The notes under the pieces: generated by a model
Database searches by the model: none
The model's input: only the letters and a program-made list of their open reading frames with translations
Told to the model about the DNA's origin: nothing
Made by a program: the position numbers and the translations under genes
Shown: piece after piece, positions 1-5,828 of the stretch
How the letters are laid out: each line of letters opens with the position of its first letter
Position numbering within the stretch: the first letter of the stretch is position 1
NCBI GenBank assembly: GCA_964497135.1
Contig: CAZCDO010000178.1
Coordinates: 1-8,158 of the forward strand
Source: CAIJXV01 sp964497135
GTDB lineage: Bacteria > Verrucomicrobiota > Kiritimatiellia > CAIKKV01 > CAIJXV01
DNA: 8,158 bases
Direction: 5' to 3'

Positions 1-988
1 TGATCCCGGCGGCCTGGGTGGCCTGGAAGGCTTTCCGAATCTGATCGGGCGTGGTTCGTTTGCCCAGATAATCCAGGCCCTTGGGATTGGCGGTTTCCAC
101 TCCGTACGCCAGGGTGTCGCAGCCTGCTTTCCGCATCAGCCGCAAGATCTCCGCATCCGCCAGATCCACCCGCCCCTCGGCTTTCCAGGTCAGATCATAC
201 TGGCGTGCGATCAACCCTTCGCAAATCGCGCGCAATCGATCGGGCTTGAGGGTGAACAAGTCATCGTAAAAAATCAGGGTTCGGACCCCGTAATCTTTCA
301 CCACCGTGTCGATTTCGCTTAACACCTGCTCTGCCGACCGGGCACGCCACCGGGATCCGAAAACGTTTTTATCGCAGAAAATACAGCCATACGGGCACCC
401 GCGCGAGGAGATCATCGTCGTGATCCGGCGGCCGGCCGACAAGGGATACCGGTAGCGATCATTGGGCAGGAGATCCCGCGCGGGAAACGGCAGATCGTCC
501 AGTTTCTCCATCAGCGGTCGGGTCGGGCCAGCGCCGGTCCGGGTGATCAGACCAGCCAATCCGTCGGGCGATTGGTTCTGATCGAGTGCCTGTAAGAGTT
601 CCCGGAAGGTGAGCTCCCCCTCCCCGATCACGGCAAAGTCGAGTTCGGGATTATCCTTCATTACCGTTTCAGGCTGGGAGGTGGCATGCGGTCCCCCCAA
701 CACCAGCCAACGGGCGTGCGGCCGACAGAGCCGGATGGCGCGTTGCACGGAATCGGCGATCGGCGTCATGCCGGTGATCCCGATCAAATCGGCCCGGGCG
801 GATCGAACCCGGGCTTCAAAAGCATCCCATGTCAATCCTTCGGCAAAGGCATCGAGAATCGCGACGGTATGTCCGGCTTGGCGGGCGACTGCGGCGAGAT
901 AGGCCAGCCCGAGCGGGGGAACCACCAAGCTTTCCTGACAAGGCTCCCGGGACGGGGTCTGGATTAATAGAATTTTCACGCCGGTCAT
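1..988 (-). CDS. B12-binding radical SAM protein (partial, C-terminus off the left edge)
   Basis: Reading the minus strand from an ATG at 988 gives 329 uninterrupted codons to the window edge. Residues about 4-135 look like a Rossmann-type B12-binding domain: VKILLIQTP start, PPLGLAYLAAVARQAGH, DLIGITGMT, and VLGGPHAT followed by AVIGEGELTFREL. The classic DxHxxG base-off cobalamin motif is not seen, which is common in this class. Residues 194-205 carry the radical SAM cluster motif SSRGCPYGCIFC, with Cys198, Cys202 and Cys205 in CxxxCxxC spacing, followed by barrel elements (LIFYDDLFTL near 238-247, AEGRVDL near 270-276, YGVETAN near 295-301). The family uses a 4Fe-4S cluster, S-adenosylmethionine and usually cobalamin for C-methylation or related radical chemistry in the cytoplasm. 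Substrate cannot be told. No strong ribosome binding site is seen. A GTG three codons in is an alternative start. Family call is firm, function open. Confidence 0.93.
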   Translation of the reverse strand, partial: MTGVKILLIQTPSREPCQESLVVPPLGLAYLAAVARQAGHTVAILDAFAEGLTWDAFEARVRSARADLIGITGMTPIADSVQRAIRLCRPHARWLVLGGPHATSQPETVMKDNPELDFAVIGEGELTFRELLQALDQNQSPDGLAGLITRTGAGPTRPLMEKLDDLPFPARDLLPNDRYRYPLSAGRRITTMISSRGCPYGCIFCDKNVFGSRWRARSAEQVLSEIDTVVKDYGVRTLIFYDDLFTLKPDRLRAICEGLIARQYDLTWKAEGRVDLADAEILRLMRKAGCDTLAYGVETANPKGLDYLGKRTTPDQIRKAFQATQAAGI

Positions 989-1052
989 CTTGCCACTATT
1001 TTGGGGTTGCGGCCACAGGAAAATAAAGAGATCGGCAGGCGCGGACGCAAGG

Positions 1053-1071
1053 CCTATTTCGGAGAAATAGG
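1053..1071. repeat. Perfect 8-bp hairpin upstream of the radical SAM gene
   Basis: CCTATTTC (1053-1060) is the exact reverse complement of GAAATAGG (1064-1071), with a 3-base loop. No T-run follows on either strand, so it is a poor intrinsic terminator. It lies 65 bases upstream of the radical SAM start and could be an operator or a leader hairpin. Its arm resembles the inverted repeat at 5761-5791. Confidence 0.5.
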
Positions 1072-1095
1072 AAAACCTTCTGATTAATTGTTGCT

Positions 1096-1286
1096 CCTCC
1101 CTCCACCCGGCGCGGGGGAGGGCGGGGGTGAGGGGGAACCGTCAGAATAAAGCAAGAGTTACTTTGGACTGAGATGGTCGCCTGGGCAGAACCCGTTATA
1201 TGTTGGGGAGTGTTACTCCACATTTACTGGAATATCCCAAAAGATCCCCCTCACCCCAACCCTCCCCCGCGCAGGGTGGAGGGAGG
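1096..1286. repeat. Two 42-base inverted repeat arms around a 107-base core
   Basis: The left arm 1096-1137 and the reverse complement of the right arm 1245-1286 match at 39 of 42 positions by eye. The shared pattern includes CCTCCCTCCACCC, GCGCGGGGGAGGG and GGGGTGAGGGGGA. The type resembles the CCCTCACCCC-containing dispersed repeats found between genes in many Gram-negative genomes. The core 1138-1244 contains no gene, only a small GGAGT/ACTCC hairpin. It may be two independent REP-like copies in opposite orientation, or a small non-autonomous element with terminal inverted repeats. No target-site duplication was evident to me. Confidence 0.75.
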
Positions 1287-1371
1287 AAGCCGCAAGGTGG
1301 TACGACGACAGCCTTCATTCTTTACTTGGGATAACATTTTAAAGACTCTGAAGGTGTGCCGGGCGGCTTGT

Positions 1372-1464
1372 CCTGCAAAGCAGGGTCCCTCGCACGGCTT
1401 CTGGAGAAGATAGCAAGAGCAACGCCCGCCGCAGGGATCCGCCTTCGTCCAAGCACTACGGCGG
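1372..1464. repeat. Cluster of short hairpins
   Basis: Three palindromes lie in a row. CCTGC-AAA-GCAGG occupies 1372-1384, CTTCT-GG-AGAAG occupies 1398-1409, and CCGCC (1439-1443) pairs with GGCGG (1460-1464). The third sits in a TCCGCCTTCG...CTACGGCGG arrangement that I recall as a dispersed intergenic repeat in PVC-type genomes; that is from memory and not checked. Their position just past the stop of the lyase gene (1580) means one might end its transcript, but none has a T-run. Confidence 0.5.
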
Positions 1465-1579
1465 GACACGCGCGTCGTGCCACCTGAAGAGAGATGAAGC
1501 GGAAAAGAGACGGCTCCGTCGGAGACGTCGCCCTACCTCTGGCTGCATCGTCCCGTTTTGGGAGGCGACCGGGATGGCC

Positions 1580-4210
1580 CTAGAAATGGTGGGGGACCAC
1601 CGAGTCCATCTCCCTGCGGTTGAAATGCGCGACTTGGTTTCCATCGGACTTCAGAATCCAGCCGTCCGAACCGGAAACTAGTTGCGCATTCGGGCGTGCC
1701 CCGCGATAAGGGAACAGAGCGATCGCCCACTCACAGGTATTCCCCTGTATCGGCTTCATCCGCCAGGTGAGGCTGGTGATTTCGGGCGTTACCTTTTTCG
1801 CCCATTCCCGGCCGGCACCCCATCCGGTATCCCATAAACGCATCTGCCGCACTTCGGAGGGTGCGAAAGATGCGGGTTTCTGTTCCAATTGCGGAACTTC
1901 CATATCTCCGGGATTTCCCGCCAGCACCAGCAGTCCTCCGCCCGCCGCCGAACCGTGCAGGATGCCGGGACTCAGGGGCGCCAACGAATAGGGTGTGTGC
2001 AGAAGCCAATCGATGCAATGCTCTGCCAGGTTGACGTTTTCGGGCGCGGACAGCCGTTCGAGAAATAACCACCCCACCCCCTTCGCAAAGAAAATCACCC
2101 GGTCATGGATAATCTTCAGCGCCTGTTCGTAGGCGCGGCTGCGGAGCCCCACGATATCGATCTGCGGTCCCGGCTTCCAGAAGGTGCATTCGGCCACTTT
2201 TTCGGATTCGATATCGTCGATGGCAACCACGTTATGCGCCCGGAGCGAACGGAACCAATCGATATACCGGGCATCGTCATAGCTGACCCCGATCCCGGAA
2301 TCGAGCGCCACCGGTTGTCCATGTGCATAGGCGACAAAGCCCAGGGTATCGATGTGGCTGTGTTGTCCGCCCAGTGGACCATGATCGATGGCCATGTAGA
2401 AGGAGGACGGGGTCCATCCATCGCGAAGAATCGTGAAGTGTGAGGCCAGGTTGACCGAGGGGGGAAAATCGGGTTCACGCGGCACGATCCCGGGTGGAAT
2501 CATGGCGGGCGCCGCTTGCTGAAGGGGCCAGGCAAAGTCCGGGCGTGAAAATACCGCCGCACCCCTCCGAAAAAAACGGAGGTAACTGGAGGCTCCACAA
2601 TCGCCGAATGCCGGCATGACACCGCCGGGTGTCGTGACTTGAAGAAGCCACTCGTGCATCCGCGTCAGGATGGCCAGGGTTTCCGGACTCATCAGTTCGG
2701 GAAACCGACTTTCCAGTCCGTTCTGTTGAATCGTCGCCACGGCATGCATGGCGTAGCTCAGGGCGACCGAGTGGTATCCGCAGCGCTCCCGGTAGCCGCC
2801 ATCGGGATAGACTTCGCGCTCCAAGTGCAAGCGGATGGAGCGGGAGGCGATCTGCGCCCACGCCTCACACTCCGAAAACTCGGGGAACAAGGCGGCCAGG
2901 GCCGCGAAACCGCCGCTTTCATAGACCTGATGGTTACCGTAATTATAGGCGGTGCTGATATTAAACGCCGCGGAACGGCAACTGCGCAGAACCGTCCGCA
3001 TCATCGTCGCATGGGTTTCGGGAGCCAGTCCGGCCTGCCGCAGGGTGAGATACACATAGGCAAGCATCTCCCCGCGAACAATCTGCATATCGTAGTAAGG
3101 ATTGGTGGAGTAGTGCAGCGTGACATCCGGCCCGGTAATGCTCGCCGTGATCTGCTCCATCCGACGCGCATGCACCCGCAATGCCTGTTCGAACGCCGAT
3201 ACATACCGGCGATCGCCCGTCAGCAAATAGGCGTCGCCCAGAGCCTCCAGACGCTCGATACCAAAGGCGGCGGGATCCGGCGGCTCCATCGACCATCCGG
3301 CGATCTGCGTCACCAGGGTATCGGCCATCTCCATGAGCAGGGGGCGATCCCATTCGGGGATCCCGTCCCGGCCGGGCATAAAATCCTCCCATCGCAAGGG
3401 AAGCGGGGCGGACCGTTTCGCCAGATACTCGCCCCAAGCCGTCCAGTCGGAAATGCCCAATGCCTGAAGGATCTCGCTATCCTTGATCCCGTTGATGGTG
3501 GTGAGAAAGAAGGTCCTTCGTTCCGATGCACGGCGGGCATACGCGGCGATGTTTGCCGGCCGATCACCGGGTTTCCCGGAAAACTGAATTTCGCCAAATA
3601 ACTCGGGGCGCAAAGCATCCCCGAAAGTGGGCGCCCATTGGACATATTGGCCGGGCTCAGAAGGATTGACCCGCATCACATTCAATCCCCAGATATCGCC
3701 TTTCGCCGGATTATTCCCCAGGATCGCAAAGGGAAATGTCGCTTCGATCACCCAGGCGTTCTCCTCCAGAGCCACGCGGTAATCAAACGCCGGATGCCAC
3801 CCCTGCTCGGTTCGGTTGTTAAAACCCGTAAAGGTCAGGGGCAGGCCATTCGGCGGCAGGATGAAATGCCGATGCTGGGTGCAGGTCCGGCCCACATCGA
3901 TCTGGATCTCCAAGGCATCGTCGCCCCAGGCATCGCGGCCATAGGGAATTTTATTCGCCGCCAGTTTACGGACCCGATCCATCGCCATCGTGTGACAGCG
4001 AGCCTTGAGATAAAGAGCCGCCCGGTCATACCAGAGTTCGATATCCGTGTTTTCGCCAGCCGCCGCATCGCCTTTGGAATTCATCAGAACACCGAGCGTG
4101 GATTTCGCGGGACTCTCCGTGACTGCGGCATGACAGACGGGATGCGGAAAGGGACTCGGCAAACCCAACCAGTTGACGGGATTCGTTGAATCGATCGGCT
4201 TTGTTTTCAT
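1580..4210 (-). CDS. Heparinase II/III-family polysaccharide lyase with N-terminal CBM9-like domain
   Basis: This 876-residue protein has two parts. Residues about 30-215 form a beta-rich domain like the CBM9/DOMON-type carbohydrate-binding fold (ALYLKARCH, AWGDDALEIQIDVG at 94-107, WGLNVMRVNPSEPGQYVQWAP at 174-194). Residues about 290-530 look like the alpha/alpha toroid of heparinase-type lyases, with the conserved YGNHQ (Asn426-His427) and DGGYRERCGYH ending in Tyr479-His480, the likely catalytic pair. Residues about 590-840 match the heparinase II/III beta-sandwich: GGQHSHIDTLGF (His617, His619, Asp621), ALDSGI and RAHNVV (His659-Asn660). Such enzymes cleave uronic-acid-containing chains by beta-elimination; the substrate cannot be told. 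No signal peptide is visible, so it seems cytoplasmic. The ATG at 4210 is chosen over a TTG at 4228; neither has a good ribosome binding site. Confidence 0.92.
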   Translation of the reverse strand: MKTKPIDSTNPVNWLGLPSPFPHPVCHAAVTESPAKSTLGVLMNSKGDAAAGENTDIELWYDRAALYLKARCHTMAMDRVRKLAANKIPYGRDAWGDDALEIQIDVGRTCTQHRHFILPPNGLPLTFTGFNNRTEQGWHPAFDYRVALEENAWVIEATFPFAILGNNPAKGDIWGLNVMRVNPSEPGQYVQWAPTFGDALRPELFGEIQFSGKPGDRPANIAAYARRASERRTFFLTTINGIKDSEILQALGISDWTAWGEYLAKRSAPLPLRWEDFMPGRDGIPEWDRPLLMEMADTLVTQIAGWSMEPPDPAAFGIERLEALGDAYLLTGDRRYVSAFEQALRVHARRMEQITASITGPDVTLHYSTNPYYDMQIVRGEMLAYVYLTLRQAGLAPETHATMMRTVLRSCRSAAFNISTAYNYGNHQVYESGGFAALAALFPEFSECEAWAQIASRSIRLHLEREVYPDGGYRERCGYHSVALSYAMHAVATIQQNGLESRFPELMSPETLAILTRMHEWLLQVTTPGGVMPAFGDCGASSYLRFFRRGAAVFSRPDFAWPLQQAAPAMIPPGIVPREPDFPPSVNLASHFTILRDGWTPSSFYMAIDHGPLGGQHSHIDTLGFVAYAHGQPVALDSGIGVSYDDARYIDWFRSLRAHNVVAIDDIESEKVAECTFWKPGPQIDIVGLRSRAYEQALKIIHDRVIFFAKGVGWLFLERLSAPENVNLAEHCIDWLLHTPYSLAPLSPGILHGSAAGGGLLVLAGNPGDMEVPQLEQKPASFAPSEVRQMRLWDTGWGAGREWAKKVTPEITSLTWRMKPIQGNTCEWAIALFPYRGARPNAQLVSGSDGWILKSDGNQVAHFNRREMDSVVPHHF

Positions 4211-4283
4211 AGGAAAATAAATTACCAATCAATTGCCGATGTGCGAATCTTTTATTTCATTGTAATACGCGACCTGGGGAAGG

Positions 4284-4670
4284 TCAGCCTTCACCTTTCG
4301 GTGATCCACCTCGGGTCGCTGATAAGGTGCGAGGCGTTGTTCGCCTCGTCTTGGGTTTCTTGGGTCTGGAATTCGGGACTTCTTGAGCTGTAATCTTAAT
4401 CAGCTGGGAGATCCATTCTCGATCTTCGAATCTGTTCTCGACGAGAAAGTACAGCTTGGCCCCTGGATAAGGTGGAGCTTCAACCAAATCCTCTATGTAT
4501 GCTCTCCCTTTTGCGGTGGGCTTCACGAACAGTTGATTGTCGCATACGAGCGCAACGACCTTGTCGTCACAGTAGATGGCGTACTCTCCAAACATCTTCC
4601 GTGAAGCTATGCGTCCGGCATCGCTCATTTGGTCAACGACAAACTCAATAAATGCCTCATCGGTTGCCAT
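4284..4670 (-). CDS. TfoX N-terminal-domain protein
   Basis: The 128-residue product matches the TfoX/Sxy N-terminal domain over residues about 5-97. Landmarks are RKMFGEYAIYCDDKVVALV (24-42), NQLFVKPT (45-52), and AKLYFLVENRF followed by EDREWISQLI (71-91). In Haemophilus and Vibrio full-length TfoX promotes competence. This protein has only the N-terminal domain, and such short versions have no settled role. The ATG at 4670 is preferred because GGGAG at 4685-4681 lies about 10 bases upstream; an earlier in-frame ATG at 4721 falls inside the predicted -35 box. Residues about 101-128 form a basic, low-complexity tail encoded by two DNA hairpins (4330-4348 and 4291-4304), so the natural C-terminus may have been replaced by repeat sequence. 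It is divergent from the first toxin-antitoxin pair. Confidence 0.88.
   Translation of the reverse strand: MATDEAFIEFVVDQMSDAGRIASRKMFGEYAIYCDDKVVALVCDNQLFVKPTAKGRAYIEDLVEAPPYPGAKLYFLVENRFEDREWISQLIKITAQEVPNSRPKKPKTRRTTPRTLSATRGGSPKGEG
4330..4348. repeat. Hairpin inside the 3' end of the TfoX-like gene
   Basis: CGAGGCG (4330-4336) and CGCCTCG (4342-4348) pair perfectly around a TTGTT loop and encode residues 108-114 of the TfoX-like protein. A second hairpin, TCACC-TTTC-GGTGA, follows at 4291-4304. Palindromes in a coding tail suggest repeat insertion at the gene end or a terminator embedded in coding sequence, though no T-run follows on the minus strand. Confidence 0.55.
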
Positions 4671-4692
4671 AATTATCTGTCTCCCTAAAGCC

Positions 4693-4721
4693 AACATAGT
4701 ATTATGCGTCACGCATATCAA
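4693..4721 (-). promoter_or_regulatory. Promoter of the TfoX-like gene
   Basis: On the minus strand, TTGATA (4721-4716; 5 of 6 to the -35 consensus) is followed after exactly 17 bases by TATGTT (4698-4693; 4 of 6 to the -10 consensus). Transcription would begin near 4686, just before the GGGAG ribosome binding site and 16 bases before the ATG. The spacer contains the perfect palindrome TATGCGT-C-ACGCATA (4703-4717), a good candidate operator. Confidence 0.6.
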
Positions 4722-4834
4722 AGTCCGGGATCATCTCGGAGATGAAAAACGTCAAACGCATCGTTGATATTACCGGTGTTACGACGACGGTTTGACGCAT
4801 ATCACGACGACGGTACCGGCGTGATATGCGTCAA
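4703..4834. promoter_or_regulatory. Cluster of related palindromes (ACGCATATCA sites)
   Basis: The 10-mer ACGCATATCA appears at 4711-4720 and 4795-4804 on the plus strand and as its reverse complement at 4822-4831. A partial relative (ACGCATCGTTGATAT) lies at 4756-4770. The first copy is half of the palindrome 4703-4717 in the TfoX-like promoter. The second and third build a perfect 15-bp inverted repeat. ACGACGACGGT is also directly repeated at 4781-4791 and 4804-4814. The arrangement looks like multiple binding sites for one dimeric DNA-binding protein in a divergent intergenic region. The protein is not identifiable here. Confidence 0.6.
4792..4834. repeat. Perfect 15-bp inverted repeat with CGGTACCG centre
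   Basis: The arm TTGACGCATATCACG (4792-4806) is the exact reverse complement of 4820-4834. The 13-base interval includes the self-complementary CGGTACCG (4811-4818). There is no T-run, so it is not an evident terminator. It could be an operator, a cruciform-forming element, or a recombination or partition site. It lies in the divergent gap, about 125 bases upstream of the TfoX-like start and about 170 bases before the toxin-antitoxin promoter. Confidence 0.7.
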
Positions 4835-5004
4835 CAACACGAAATCAGCCTGCACCTTGTCAAATACCGCCTCCCGTCCAGCGAAGTCAGTTCCTTTGAC
4901 TTAACGCACATACGCCCACCCTATCGGGTTGTCAAGATGCAAACGCGCATTTTGCGGCCCATTGCCCCTGTGTTCGCCTCTTCAACTTCGGTTTCCGTTG
5001 ATTC
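4835..5004. other. Intergenic stretch with no recognised gene
   Basis: A 60-codon open frame starting at 4826 crosses this stretch, but it starts inside the palindrome, has no ribosome binding site and resembles no family I know. A loose palindrome GCAAA-CGCGCAT-TTTGC lies near 4938-4954. Base composition is lower in G+C than the flanking large genes. I see nothing else. Confidence 0.5.
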
Positions 5005-5049
5005 TTGACAAATGTAGTCACTTATGTGACCCTTTCATCAGAAAGAGGG
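5005..5049 (+). promoter_or_regulatory. Promoter/operator region of the first toxin-antitoxin pair
   Basis: A consensus -35 box TTGACA lies at 5005-5010, but no good -10 occurs at 16-18 bases; TTATGT (5022-5027), 18 bases after TTGATT (4998-5003), is an alternative pairing. The perfect palindrome GTCAC-TTAT-GTGAC (5017-5030) covers the would-be spacer and -10, the usual place for an autoregulatory site bound by an antitoxin or antitoxin-toxin complex. GAGGG at 5045-5049 is the ribosome binding site. Confidence 0.5.
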
Positions 5050-5058
5050 TTTATGATC

Positions 5059-5319
5059 ATGAAAGACATCGGTATTCGCGAATTAAAGGCCAAAGCATCG
5101 CACTGGGTTCGGTCTGTATCGGAGAATCATGCCACCTATGCCATTACGCGACGCGGGAAAACCGTTGGCTTATTGGTTCCACCGGAATTTCAGACTTCAT
5201 CCTCTTTGAAAGGTGCCGATGCCGGTTGGGATCGTTTATTAACTTTGCGGGATCAGTTGGAGTCTGAAAAGGGACGAAAACCTTCGGCCCTGCGTGCATT
5301 AGCGGAAATGAGACGTTAG
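5059..5319 (+). CDS. Phd/YefM-type antitoxin of the first VapC pair
   Basis: The 86-residue product has the Phd fold signature: IGIRELKAKASHWVRSV (4-20) for strand-helix, then YAITRRGKTVGLLVPPEF (27-44), the typical RRGxxVxxLxP element. The N-terminal half would dimerise and bind its own operator; the charged C-terminal part (LRDQLESEKGRKPSALRALAEMRR region) would wrap around the toxin and block its nuclease site. GAGGG at 5045-5049 is 9 bases before this ATG but only 3 bases before the in-frame ATG at 5053, so the later start is favoured; the earlier one would add two residues. The stop codon lies one base before the toxin ATG, so translation is probably coupled. The sequence is visibly poorer in G+C than the lyase or LarA-family gene, consistent with transfer. 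Confidence 0.85.
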   Translation: MKDIGIRELKAKASHWVRSVSENHATYAITRRGKTVGLLVPPEFQTSSSLKGADAGWDRLLTLRDQLESEKGRKPSALRALAEMRR

Positions 5320-5320
5320 A

Positions 5321-5758
5321 ATGGCCCCGATATTAACCTTGGATGCCAGTGTCTGGATCGCCGCGTGCCGCCCTTCAGAACCCGGGTATCAATTGAGTCG
5401 GGATTTAATGGCGCTAATCCGAACGAAAGACGTCTCGCTCATTGAGCCAGCGCTTTTGCCGATTGAAGTTGCGTCCGCTTTATGTCGAACGGGAAGCAAT
5501 CCGGGGGTATCGCGGGAGTATGGTCTTTCCCTCCTTGAATTGCCCCAGATAACCGTCCTTCCGATCGATGATCGATTAATTCGGCGCGCCGTTACCTTGG
5601 CGACCGATTGTAAACTCCGAGGCGCTGATGCGCTTTATGTTGCTGTGGCAGTTTGTTGGGGAACGCATTTAGTGACTCTGGACCATGAACAGCTAAAACG
5701 AGTTCCGCCGCTGGTTGCCACATTGACTCCCGAGTCTGCAATTAAACTTCTTTTTTAA
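5321..5758 (+). CDS. vapC: VapC-type PIN-domain ribonuclease toxin (first pair)
   Basis: The 145-residue protein has the PIN-domain layout and the four acidic residues that bind the metal ions: Asp8 in LTLDASVWIA, Glu49 in PIEVASAL, Asp103 in LRGADALYVAVA, and Asp121 in LVTLDHEQL. Length is normal for VapC. Such toxins are magnesium-dependent endoribonucleases that cut tRNA or rRNA when free of antitoxin, stopping translation. It follows the antitoxin by one base and would be made from the same transcript. All active-site residues are intact, so it should be functional. The target RNA cannot be read from sequence. Confidence 0.92.
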   Translation: MAPILTLDASVWIAACRPSEPGYQLSRDLMALIRTKDVSLIEPALLPIEVASALCRTGSNPGVSREYGLSLLELPQITVLPIDDRLIRRAVTLATDCKLRGADALYVAVAVCWGTHLVTLDHEQLKRVPPLVATLTPESAIKLLF

Positions 5759-5760
5759 CT

Positions 5761-5818
5761 CTATTTTCGAGTGGTAGCCCCCCGAAAATAGGGTATAATT
5801 AAACGGCTTATTTGGGAG
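5761..5818 (+). promoter_or_regulatory. Promoter, inverted repeat and ribosome binding site of the LarA-family gene
   Basis: A perfect -10 box TATAAT lies at 5794-5799; 17 bases upstream is a weak -35 GTGGTA (5771-5776). The inverted repeat CTATTTTCG (5761-5769) and CGAAAATAG (5783-5791) encloses the -35 and ends three bases before the -10, a natural repressor or activator site. It could instead be a weak terminator of the toxin gene, which stops at 5758, but no T-run follows. GGGAG at 5814-5818 lies 10 bases before the ATG. Confidence 0.65.
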
Positions 5819-5828
5819 AATATCGACT

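Larger units (their letters stand above)
989..1579. other. Gene-free, palindrome-rich intergenic region
   Basis: Short open frames here are merely readings through GC-rich inverted repeats and show no protein family. The region carries a hairpin at 1053-1071, a pair of long inverted arms at 1096-1137 and 1245-1286, several small hairpins at 1372-1464 and a GACGGCTCCGTC palindrome near 1509-1520. It separates the lyase gene from the radical SAM gene on the same strand, so the promoter of the latter should lie here, but I could not pick a convincing -35/-10 pair. Confidence 0.7.

Noticed and set aside
609..1026. Overlapping plus-strand open frames at the left end
   Set aside because: They lie opposite the B12-binding domain of the radical SAM gene, whose minus frame is continuous and motif-rich.
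996..1469. Short open frames with PHPRPPPRRVEGG-type sequence on both strands
   Set aside because: They are translations of the 42-base inverted arms, hence the same peptide on both strands; not genes.
2639..3601. 320-codon plus-strand open frame inside the lyase gene
   Set aside because: It is antisense to the toroid domain, which shows conserved catalytic motifs; the frame has no family features or ribosome binding site.
4703..4834. Possible CRISPR array
   Set aside because: The repeats are only 10-15 bases, irregularly spaced and in mixed orientation, without equal-length spacers or cas genes.
4750..4836. Possible integron attC site
   Set aside because: The GTCAAAC/GTTTGAC pair and palindromes recall attC, but the core consensus RYYYAAC/GTTRRRY is not met and no integrase or cassette structure is present.
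4826..5008. 60-codon plus-strand open frame
   Set aside because: It starts inside the 15-bp palindrome, lacks a ribosome binding site and shows no domain.
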